This document shows positions 1-7,031 of a DNA stretch of 64,000 nucleotides, in pieces. Position 1 is the first letter of the stretch, and the number at the start of each line of letters is the position of its first letter. The notes beneath the pieces were generated by a model, which worked only from the letters and a program-made list of their open reading frames with translations, was not told where the DNA came from and did not search any database. The stretch comes from Thermoanaerobaculia bacterium (lineage in GTDB: Bacteria; Acidobacteriota; Thermoanaerobaculia; Multivoradales; Multivoraceae): positions 1 to 64,000 of the forward strand of contig JAJEHN010000038.1 in NCBI GenBank assembly GCA_022823665.1, read 5' to 3'. The translations under genes were made by a program, and so were the position numbers.

Positions 1-40
1 AATCCAACAGACCAACCTGTGCCGTCCGTCGCGCGCGCAT
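1..40 (-). CDS. possible 5' end of a gene running off the left edge
   Basis: On the minus strand an ATG at 40-38 opens a frame, starting MRARRTAQVG, that runs off the window. A purine-rich GTGAGGGGG lies a few bases upstream and could be a ribosome binding site. Only 13 codons are visible, so no family can be named. The short, basic, Gln-containing start would suit a transposase, but that is a guess. Positions 41-249 show no other gene. Confidence 0.3.
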   Translation of the reverse strand, partial: MRARRTAQVGLLD

Positions 41-249
41 GCTTGCCCCCTCACTCCGATCTGTGAAATCGAAGCTACACCGAGCCCGTTTAGCCCAGCA
101 AAATCAAGCACTTCCGCGCTTCTGGACGAGAACTAGCTAGACCCAGACGACCGGGTCACGGCGGTACCGGCCGGGGAGCCGTTCTCGGTCTGGTGACGCT
201 CCCCGCTCCGGCCGGCGCAACGATCTCTCGCGTTGACAGATGTCAGCCG

Positions 250-465
250 TCAGCCGGCCTTGTACGCCCTGACCGGTAGCGCTTCAGTCTCCAGGGTCGC
301 GAGGTCGAGCCGTTCAGCCGCGTGGTCGATGTCGAAGCCGACGACGTCCCCGCGCGCGTCGAGATCCACGTTGAGACCGTCAGCGACTTCCCTGGTTTCG
401 ACGCTCGGTTCGCTCTTGAACTCCACGTAGAGGCTGTCCGTGTCCGGGTAGTAGTGCATCTTCAT
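250..465 (-). CDS. DUF2283 family small protein
   Basis: This is a 71-residue protein starting MKMHYYPDTDSLYVEF. It has the layout of DUF2283: a tyrosine-rich first strand (YYPDTDSLYV), then an acidic stretch (GLNVDLDARGDVVGFDI) that ends the small beta fold. The start is placed at 465 because homology begins exactly there and because it overlaps the upstream reading frame as ATGA. DUF2283 genes are often paired with DUF4258-type genes in toxin-antitoxin-like or mobile contexts, and the same pairing is seen here. Its biochemical role is unknown. Its place beside the distal end of a CRISPR array fits a defence or mobile island. Confidence 0.8.
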   Translation of the reverse strand: MKMHYYPDTDSLYVEFKSEPSVETREVADGLNVDLDARGDVVGFDIDHAAERLDLATLETEALPVRAYKAG

Positions 466-740
466 TGCTTGTCCTCGCGGTACCTGCGATCGAGAAACGC
501 GTTGTGGATGGTCTTGCCGTCCTCCAAGGCGACGACGCGGAGGATCCGGTCGGTGGCTTCCCCGAGAAGGGTGATTCTGCCCCAGAACCGGATGCGGCCG
601 TCCTGCTGGCGTTCGCGTCGTAATGGTGACGCGATGACGGCACGGCATAGGTCCGCGTCGATGTGAGGGCGCTTGCGCTTGACTTGTTCGCCGAAGTAGC
701 GCGTGGGAGAGAGTGGTCGACGGAGTGTAGCGACACGGCC
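462..740 (-). pseudogene. DUF4258-like partner of DUF2283, no standard start codon
   Basis: Reading the minus strand from an in-frame stop at 743-741 gives an open frame ending at the TGA at 464-462. It encodes a sensible small protein beginning around YFGEQVKRKRPHIDADLC, followed by GRIRFWGRITLLGE, then RILRVVALEDGKTIHNAFLD. The last part matches the usual end of DUF4258-like proteins found before DUF2283. The frame contains no ATG or GTG; its only TTG falls well inside the conserved region. A neighbouring frame offers an ATG at 744, so a frameshift or start-codon loss is likely. The stop overlaps the DUF2283 start by four bases, showing the two were once, or still are, translated together. 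It may be a broken toxin-like gene or use a rare start. Confidence 0.5.
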
Positions 741-893
741 TCATGATGTCGGTGGCGTAGGCACGGCGGCTACTGCAGCAGTGTCAGTTCAGCGGGTGGC
801 CGCTCGTTGCGCTCCCTGCGGCAAACGCCGGAATCCTGGGCCGCCACTCGGGACGCCTCGTCAGGATCCTGCCGCAGCCGAAGAAGTGCGCAG

Positions 894-929
894 TTTCAGT
901 TGCCACAAGTGGGACATTTTCGGTTGCCA
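894..929 (+). repeat. two 12-bp direct repeats, possible IS end remnant
   Basis: TTTCAGTTGCCA at 894-905 and TTTCGGTTGCCA at 918-929 differ at one base and lie 24 bp apart, just outside the distal end of the CRISPR array. Spaced repeats of this kind are typical of the multiple terminal repeats of IS21-family elements. No istA or istB gene is visible, so at most this is an end remnant. The rest of 741-950 shows no gene. Confidence 0.35.
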
Positions 930-950
930 TTGACACTGGAGGCCAAAGTC

Positions 951-2748
951 CGGTTCATCCCCGCGTGTGCGGGGAACGGGACCGGAGGGACCTTGTGACG
1001 ACCGCAGCCGCCGGTTCATCCCCGCGTGTGCGGGGAACGGAGTGGAGCCACACGACGGAGTTCGTCGGAGGGCGGTTCATCCCCGCGTGTGCGGGGAACG
1101 GTCGCCCGTGGTCTTGACCTCGCGCGGCGGCAGCGGTTCATCCCCGCGTGTGCGGGGAACGGCAAGCCTGGGCGATGGTGCCGCTGCCGTACCACGGTTC
1201 ATCCCCGCGTGTGCGGGGAACGGCAGGCCGGGACCTGGTGGAGCGCGCCCGCGGTCGGTTCATCCCCGCGTGTGCGGGGAACGGGGAGCCTGTCACGCAA
1301 CCTGAAATGGAGGCCGCGGTTCATCCCCGCGTGTGCGGGGAACGGACACGTCGGATTGACCGATTCGCCGGGGACGGCGGTTCATCCCCGCGTGTGCGGG
1401 GAACGGGCGCCGACGGAGATCTTGGCGCGCTCGACGAGCGGTTCATCCCCGCGTGTGCGGGGAACGGTCGCGGTGGAACTTGCCGTGCAGGCACCACGCC
1501 GGTTCATCCCCGCGTGTGCGGGGAACGGGTGCTGTCGATCCATCAGGGCATCCTCCTGACCGGTTCATCCCCGCGTGTGCGGGGAACGGATACACGATGA
1601 ACGGCGTGTCTGCCATCCATGCGGTTCATCCCCGCGTGTGCGGGGAACGGGCGCCGATCGCGTCGGTCACGAAGTCCACGACCGGTTCATCCCCGCGTGT
1701 GCGGGGAACGGCCGCCCTCCAGGATGATGCAGGCGTAGCCGGTCGGTTCATCCCCGCGTGTGCGGGGAACGGCGCCGAGATCTAGATCTGTTCCGGCGGT
1801 AGATCGGTTCATCCCCGCGTGTGCGGGGAACGGGTCGGTCTGCGGATCGGGAAGGCTCCGCGCCCCGGTTCATCCCCGCGTGTGCGGGGAACGGGCCGTC
1901 GTCGTCGTACTCGATCGTGTGAGGCGGGGTTCATCCCCGCGTGTGCGGGGAACGGGGCGAACATGGCGACCTACTCGCTGGCGCAGGCGGTTCATCCCCG
2001 CGTGTGCGGGGAACGGACACTTCGCGTCTCCGCACATCTCCGGGCGGCCGGTTCATCCCCGCGTGTGCGGGGAACGGTCACGCTGGAGCTTGCCGTGCAG
2101 GCGCCACTCCGGTTCATCCCCGCGTGTGCGGGGAACGGCCTCGCCGGCCGGCTGCTAGGCTGACTGCCCGCGGTTCATCCCCGCGTGTGCGGGGAACGGA
2201 AGGGAGGGCGCTGGCGGAACTACGCCTTCGGCGGTTCATCCCCGCGTGTGCGGGGAACGGAAGGGTTTTGGACGGTGCGGCACGTGGAAGGGCGGTTCAT
2301 CCCCGCGTGTGCGGGGAACGGGTATTCGTCCGCACCCCAGTGGCCCAACGCCTCGGTTCATCCCCGCGTGTGCGGGGAACGGGCCGCCCATCAGTTCGCC
2401 TCCTGCTCTGCCGACGGTTCATCCCCGCGTGTGCGGGGAACGGGTAGAGAAGCGTCTGCAAGCGTATAGCCCAGTCGGTTCATCCCCGCGTGTGCGGGGA
2501 ACGGTGCTCCATCGCCACGGCGACCATGCCGAGCATCGGTTCATCCCCGCGTGTGCGGGGAACGGGCGCCCTTGCCGAGCAGGAAGTGCCCGAACGCCGG
2601 TTCATCCCCGCGTGTGCGGGGAACGGATATCGGACGTCAGCAGGCCGGTCTGGACGAGCGGTTCATCCCCGCGTGTGCGGGGAACGGAATGCGCAGGCCT
2701 CGTAGGCCGCCCCGGCCGTCGGTTCATCCCCGCGTGTGCGGGGAACGG
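951..2748 (-). CRISPR. type I-E CRISPR array, 30 repeats and 29 spacers
   Basis: Thirty copies of a 29-bp repeat occur with an exact 61-bp period from 951 to 2720, leaving 29 spacers of 32 bp. In plus-strand orientation the repeat carries the palindromic core CCCCGC-GTGT-GCGGGG between TTCAT and AACGG. Read on the minus strand it gives the usual I-E form, with TTCCCCGC first and GGGGATGAACC last. Only the base at the low-coordinate edge of the repeat varies (for example G instead of C at 1927), consistent with a base contributed by the spacer end. The array lies directly downstream of cas2 and is read in the same direction, so the newest spacers should be near 2719. No repeat seen is degenerate, even at the distal end. 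Confidence 0.98.
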
Positions 2749-2841
2749 ACTAACTGTATCTTGCTGTTGTCAAAGAGCTTGGCTGCGTGACTTGAGTCCA
2801 CGGCGAGATCCGGCTTGGTCTCGACGGCTCTGCCAGGGCGA
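2749..2841 (-). promoter_or_regulatory. CRISPR leader region
   Basis: These 93 bp separate the cas2 stop from the first repeat of the array in the crRNA direction. By position this is the leader that drives pre-crRNA transcription and receives new spacers. On the minus strand the last part reads TTGACA (2773-2768), then an AT-richer stretch ending in CAGTTAGT directly before the first repeat. I cannot pair the TTGACA with a convincing -10 hexamer, so the exact promoter is not assigned. Confidence 0.6.
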
Positions 2842-3138
2842 TCATTCGACTTCGTTGTGCAATGGCGGTGAGAACCTCACGAGCTTCAGTCCGTCGAAGT
2901 CATGCGGCATTCGCCGGTTGACGCCAACGGTGTCGAAGTCGAATCCCTGGTCGGTTGGGGCGGTCCAGCAGATCAGCCCGTCGCCATCGCCGATGTCTCC
3001 ACAGACCTGTTCCCAGATGCGATCTCGCACCCGAGCCGAGTAGTCGCCCACGTAGACGCCGGCTCGGATCTCCAGGAGCCACACCGCCAACCGGCCGCGC
3101 AGGCGGGGCGGGGCGTTGTTAACCGCGATGACCATCAT
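2842..3138 (-). CDS. cas2: Cas2e, CRISPR integrase subunit
   Basis: This 98-residue protein starts MMVIAVNNAPPRLRGRLAVW, closely matching the I-E (CasF/ygbF-like) Cas2 family and its usual length of about 95-100. The RLRGRLAVWLLEIRAGVYVG stretch and the late GVNRRMPHDFDGLKLV stretch are family hallmarks. Cas2e is the structural core of the Cas1-Cas2 integrase that inserts prespacers at the leader end. The start at 3138 was chosen over an upstream ATG at 3171 because homology begins there. It overlaps the end of cas1 by 20 bp, implying coupled translation. It is the last cas gene before the array. Confidence 0.96.
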   Translation of the reverse strand: MMVIAVNNAPPRLRGRLAVWLLEIRAGVYVGDYSARVRDRIWEQVCGDIGDGDGLICWTAPTDQGFDFDTVGVNRRMPHDFDGLKLVRFSPPLHNEVE

Positions 3139-4054
3139 CGCCGCTTTGGTCCTCCCCAAAGGCCGGTCCAAGAGCCTCGGCGGGAGGCTTGGGGCGAGGC
3201 AACTCGCCGGCGCTTAGCACCTCGTCGATCGAAGGGATGATCCGCTTCAGGAGCTTCGTTCGGCGGAAGCTGTCGCGACAGGCGAGACGTACGGCCCGTT
3301 CCAACGGCATGTCGATCCTGCCCTTCTCGACACGGCCGGCAATGCGGAACGCCTCCGGCACGACCGTGTCCAGCTTCCACAGGTCGGCGATGTCGTACAC
3401 GAAGCTACGGGGTTTTCCGGTGTGCAGGAAGCCGATTGCCGGGGCGTATCCGGCGGCCAGGACCGCCGCCTCGCACAGCCCGTGCAGGCATGCGGTAGCG
3501 GCGGACAGGCACCTGTTGGCGGCGTCGGCACTACCCCAGTTCCCAGGGTCGTAGCGCCGTCTCTTCCAATCGACGTTGTAGCGCTGCGCCAGCAGTTTGT
3601 AGGTCTGGCGAACTCGTTGGCCCTCGATTCCGCGCAGTTGCTCGATCGACCGCCTTGACGGCGCCTCCGTGCCGAATCGCATCGTGTACATCTTGCGGAC
3701 GACTCGAAGCCTCGCCGCGGGATCCAGCGCCAACTGCGCTTGCCACAGGAGCCTGTCCGAGCGCGCGCCGCCAGGCTGGCCGGCCGAGTAGAGACGCACG
3801 CCTGCCTCTCCCACCCAAGTCACCAACGTCCCGGCTCTCGCTGCGAGGGAGACGGCGGAGTGACTGATGCGGGCGCCGGGTTCCAGCATCAAGCAGGCCA
3901 GGCCTCCGACAGGAATGTGCGTTCGCGTGCCGTCGGCGTCGATGGCCACGAAGGCTCCGTCCAGAACGTCGACCCGAGCACGCTCCACGAAAACCAGAGC
4001 CGAGCGGTCCTTCAGGGGGATCGGCTTCGGAGGCGGCAGGCCGGGCAGACTCAT
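3119..4054 (-). CDS. cas1: Cas1e, CRISPR integrase
   Basis: The 311-residue protein is a full-length I-E Cas1. It opens with PIPLKDRSALVFVERARVDV and shows the expected metal-binding residues: Glu144 (RGIEGQRV), His211 (GFLHTGKP) and Asp221/Asp224 (VYDIAD). Cas1 is the metal-dependent nuclease-integrase that joins prespacers to the leader-proximal repeat, working as a complex with Cas2. The ATG at 4054 overlaps the cas6e stop as ATGA. The frame remains open far upstream, but that part lies antiparallel in meaning to nothing known and simply overlaps cas6e in another frame. All catalytic residues are present, so the adaptation module looks active. Confidence 0.97.
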   Translation of the reverse strand: MSLPGLPPPKPIPLKDRSALVFVERARVDVLDGAFVAIDADGTRTHIPVGGLACLMLEPGARISHSAVSLAARAGTLVTWVGEAGVRLYSAGQPGGARSDRLLWQAQLALDPAARLRVVRKMYTMRFGTEAPSRRSIEQLRGIEGQRVRQTYKLLAQRYNVDWKRRRYDPGNWGSADAANRCLSAATACLHGLCEAAVLAAGYAPAIGFLHTGKPRSFVYDIADLWKLDTVVPEAFRIAGRVEKGRIDMPLERAVRLACRDSFRRTKLLKRIIPSIDEVLSAGELPRPKPPAEALGPAFGEDQSGDDGHRG

Positions 4055-4749
4055 GGGATGCGGCGGATGAGCATGAGGCCGCAGCCCCACGCCTTCGCTC
4101 GGCCGAAGCCTCCGGCCAGAGCCGTCAGAAAGGTGTCGGGGCTTGTCACCTCCAGCGACCCGACGAGGTCGAGAATGCCAAGAGTGGCGCCTTGGCGGCG
4201 CTGGCGTCCCAGGTTGATGGTGGAGTAGCCCTCCACCGTGGTGAGCCGGGGCTCGAATCCCCTGGCGGCCCCTTGGCGCTTCATCCACTCGGCCGCGGCC
4301 GCTTCGGCGACACGGTCCCGCAGGTCTGCGCGCGTGACATCTGCGGCAGCCGCCCGGTGCAGTCCGTCCATGACGATGTCCACGCGGCGGTGCCTTCGTT
4401 CGCTTTTCGGCCCGCGCCGCGCCGCCGCTCGGTCTTTCGTCGCATTGACCCTCAGCTTGAATCCCAGCCGATCCCCGATCTTGAGACGGGGTTCGAAGAC
4501 CTTGGTTTCGTGCGGCTGGAACAGGTCGCTCATCGTCGGCGCTCGTGCGGACAGGGTGAAGAACCGGCCTCGGCCGTCGTAGCGCCACAGAAAGTCCCGT
4601 TCTCGACCGGCGCCGTCCGAGAACACGGACCACATGAGTCGGTGGTGGGCGTCGGCGGCCTGCCCGGGTTCTGGAGGGTCGAGCAGCGGCTTCAGCGCCG
4701 CTGTCGGTGCGGTGCGCCTCAGAGTCAGCCGCGAGAGGTAGAGCGTCAT
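4051..4749 (-). CDS. cas6e: Cas6e (CasE), pre-crRNA endoribonuclease
   Basis: The 232-residue protein has the Cas6e plan: a first ferredoxin-like half starting MTLYLSRLTLRR and a C-terminal glycine-rich loop GFGRAKAWGCGLMLI that contacts repeat RNA. A histidine pair (His35-His36, in AADAHHRLMWSVF) lies where the family carries its catalytic or flanking His. Cas6e cuts each repeat 3' of its hairpin and stays bound as part of Cascade. The repeat core CCCCGC-GTGT-GCGGGG is a suitable substrate hairpin. Both gene ends overlap neighbours by ATGA. Confidence 0.95.
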   Translation of the reverse strand: MTLYLSRLTLRRTAPTAALKPLLDPPEPGQAADAHHRLMWSVFSDGAGRERDFLWRYDGRGRFFTLSARAPTMSDLFQPHETKVFEPRLKIGDRLGFKLRVNATKDRAAARRGPKSERRHRRVDIVMDGLHRAAAADVTRADLRDRVAEAAAAEWMKRQGAARGFEPRLTTVEGYSTINLGRQRRQGATLGILDLVGSLEVTSPDTFLTALAGGFGRAKAWGCGLMLIRRIP

Positions 4750-5450
4750 TCGTCCATCGAAGGTTCACGGGGCCGGGTCAGGTGCACGGTGCGCTGCCCG
4801 AAGTGCCAGGACGCCCGGTCCAGGGGTTCGTCCCAGCGGATTTGTTCCCTCCCTCCCGCCAGGGGTTCGTCCGACGCGACGAGCAGCGGCCGTTCGGGGT
4901 CGAGCCGAGTCTCCAGGTAAGGAGGGAGTTGAACGTGGCCCAACGCCTCCACCGGGCTGTCGGCCACGACGACTCTGGGCGCCATCGGGGCGGACAGGGG
5001 GCAGGACTTCCGGCCCAGGTACGGAACGAAGATCGGGCGCATCAGGGCTTCCCGCACTTGCCGGAGGTCGCCCGAACCCCAAAGAGCGATTCCGAATGCG
5101 CAGTCCGTGCGGTAATCGCGCCTGGTTACGACCGGGTTGTCTCCGGGACGAAGAGACTGAAGCGCATCTCGTCTCGTATCCGGTCGCTTGATGCGCGCGG
5201 TGGGGACTGCCTGGACGGTGTGGAAGTCGCGAAACGGCTTGCCGCTCGACAGCGTCGACACCGCGACTCTCCAGCGCGTCAGTTCTTCCTGTCCCTGTCC
5301 ATCGTGTCGCCGGACGCCAAGTGCGGCCCCGACCAGACCGAGGATCGCGGAACGCGACGGCCATTCGTCGGAGCCTCGCCGTTCGTGCCCGGCGAGATCG
5401 CCGAATGAACCCATCGGGGCGACGAGTGTGAAGACGACGAACTCAGTCAC
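4746..5450 (-). CDS. cas5e: Cas5e (CasD), Cascade subunit
   Basis: The 234-residue protein starts at a GTG (5450-5448) and reads MTEFVVFTLVAPMGSFGD. It carries the Cas5e signature WPSRSAILGLVGAALGV near residue 30 and the later YLGRKSCPLS motif, which are diagnostic of the subtype. In Cascade, Cas5e caps the 5' handle of the crRNA and contacts Cse1. The gene overlaps the cas7 end by 8 bp and the cas6e start by an ATGA. Length is normal for the family. Although the product is basic and glycine-rich in places, no motif is missing. Confidence 0.95.
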   Translation of the reverse strand: MTEFVVFTLVAPMGSFGDLAGHERRGSDEWPSRSAILGLVGAALGVRRHDGQGQEELTRWRVAVSTLSSGKPFRDFHTVQAVPTARIKRPDTRRDALQSLRPGDNPVVTRRDYRTDCAFGIALWGSGDLRQVREALMRPIFVPYLGRKSCPLSAPMAPRVVVADSPVEALGHVQLPPYLETRLDPERPLLVASDEPLAGGREQIRWDEPLDRASWHFGQRTVHLTRPREPSMDE

Positions 5451-6513
5451 TGCCGACCGCGTCTGCGGCGAAGGCCCGGACCGCCGCGAGTGTCCCGTGT
5501 CCCGCCGTGATGTTCATGTGCTCCGTGGCGTCGCAGCAGGCCCCGTACGCGGCGTCGAGGTCCCTCGCGAGACTCTCCAGTGCTTCTATGGAGCCTGCCA
5601 TCAGGTCCTCGCCTTCCACCGGTCTGAAGAACGCACCAGCCAGACTGCGAGGCTGAGCCGCCCCCGCCTCAGCCCGGATGTAGGACGCCCGCGTCTGATG
5701 GGCGAAGCTGTTGCGCTTGCCCGACGGCGTAGCGGTCGCCAGTGCCTCCGCCAAGGCCCCCGCTGCACGGGCTGCGAGTTCGCGGTCGCCGGCGAGGTTC
5801 TCAACGAGCAGACCGATATCGACGCAGGCGTACGTGTAGAAAACGCCGGAACCGAAGCCGGCTTCGCCGACGAACCCGGCGCCGGCGTCTTCGCTGGGCT
5901 CCTTCAGGTCGTCCACGGCGGTGTAGTAGTCGTCGTCGACGAGTGCGCGGTGGGTGGTGAAGGCGTGGCTGACCTGCACGGCCGCTTCCCGATTGAAGTC
6001 GGGGTCGTCGGCCAACATGCGGCCGAACATTGCTACGTCGGCTGCCCCGTCCGCCGTCCTCAGGACCAGCTTCTTGAGCTCCTTGCTGGTCGGCAGCTTC
6101 TCGCCAGCCGCGGCTTTCTTCGCCAGCTCGATGGCCGCTTCCCGTTCGTCAGGTGAGATGAAAGCGAGTTGCCGGGTACGGATCTGGCCTTTCTTCTCGG
6201 CCTCGGAATCCAGCTTGCCGAAGATGTCGGCCACCTGGGCCGCGATCTCGCCGATCTGCTCGTCGGTGTCTGCGTGACCACTCAGCGCGCCCCGGACGAC
6301 TTCGCCGATCCGCTGCGTTCGATCTCCCAAGTGACCCTTCAGCGTCCCCTGCATGGCCTCGGAGAGGCGGGCCGCGCGCTTCAGCGACTGGCTCGAGATA
6401 CGGAGCCGCGGCGCACCGCCGAAAGTCGCGGTCTTCGGACGACCGAGATCGTCCCGGTTCGGATTGGAGATCGGGTACACGGTGAGGTAGTGAAGCTGGA
6501 GAAAGCCGCTCAT
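5443..6513 (-). CDS. cas7e: Cas7e (CasC/Cse4), Cascade backbone
   Basis: The 356-residue protein begins MSGFLQLHYLTVYPISNPNR and soon shows ISSQSLKRAARLSEAM, the RNA-contacting region typical of Cas7e. Six copies normally form the helical backbone that holds the spacer part of the crRNA. The glycine and alanine-rich C-terminal half ends in a helical segment as in relatives. ATG at 6513 overlaps the cse2 stop as ATGA, which places it in the same translationally coupled run. Nothing suggests damage. Confidence 0.96.
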   Translation of the reverse strand: MSGFLQLHYLTVYPISNPNRDDLGRPKTATFGGAPRLRISSQSLKRAARLSEAMQGTLKGHLGDRTQRIGEVVRGALSGHADTDEQIGEIAAQVADIFGKLDSEAEKKGQIRTRQLAFISPDEREAAIELAKKAAAGEKLPTSKELKKLVLRTADGAADVAMFGRMLADDPDFNREAAVQVSHAFTTHRALVDDDYYTAVDDLKEPSEDAGAGFVGEAGFGSGVFYTYACVDIGLLVENLAGDRELAARAAGALAEALATATPSGKRNSFAHQTRASYIRAEAGAAQPRSLAGAFFRPVEGEDLMAGSIEALESLARDLDAAYGACCDATEHMNITAGHGTLAAVRAFAADAVGSD

Positions 6514-7031
6514 ACGTTCGTTTCCTCGGAAGTCGGCTTAGCGTCGGCCGCGCCGTGATAGTCGAAGCACCAGTCGGTGCGCACCCTGTCGTTCCACCAG
6601 TAGAGGTCGGTTGCGAGTCTGGCCACGTTCACGGTCCGGCCCACGAGTTGGAGCGAGCGAGCCAGCGGCCGCAGAAGTTGGCCGGGGGCCTTCGTCCTGA
6701 TGAGAGCGTCGAAGCGGATGTCGCTCAACGGCTTCGGGTCGCCGCCCCCGAAGCGCTTCGCGGCAGTGTCGTTGCGGTGCTCGGTAACGTGCGATAGCGC
6801 GACGGCGATGAGCGCCAGCCGATCAGGGCCATCCCGGCGGCGGCGCAGATCGTGCCCGGCCTCGATCAGGCGACGGTTCAGGTCATGGGTTGCCGAGAGG
6901 CAGAGAGCAGCGGTTACACCTCCTGCACGCCGAAGCTGGGCTCGGGCTTGCCTCGCGGGACCCGTGTCGCCGGCGACGTGGGTGCCCCACCAACTCATGC
7001 AGGTCGAACCTACCGATCGTTCATCGGTCAT
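6510..7031 (-). CDS. cse2: Cse2 (CasB, Cas11e), Cascade small subunit
   Basis: The 173-residue, basic, helix-rich protein starts MTDERSVGSTCMSWWGTH. It includes the family stretch ALIAVALSHVTEH and a later DIRFDALIRTK segment. Two Cse2 copies form the belly of Cascade and stabilise the R-loop. Primary sequence is poorly conserved in this family, so the assignment also relies on its position between cse1 and cas7, its size and its ATGA overlaps with both. I see no truncation. Confidence 0.93.
   Translation of the reverse strand: MTDERSVGSTCMSWWGTHVAGDTGPARQARAQLRRAGGVTAALCLSATHDLNRRLIEAGHDLRRRRDGPDRLALIAVALSHVTEHRNDTAAKRFGGGDPKPLSDIRFDALIRTKAPGQLLRPLARSLQLVGRTVNVARLATDLYWWNDRVRTDWCFDYHGAADAKPTSEETNV

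Noticed and set aside
951..2748. Many overlapping open frames across the array encoding repeated PACAGNG- and VHPRVCGER-like peptides
   Set aside because: They are only the CRISPR repeat read in three frames; the exact 61-bp period and adjoining cas operon explain them.
2749..2773. TTGACA in the leader as a full promoter
   Set aside because: No acceptable -10 lies about 17 bp downstream; the position would be inside the first repeat.
4055..4768. Upstream extension of cas1 by about 240 codons
   Set aside because: It overlaps the well supported cas6e gene; Cas1 homology begins at 4054.
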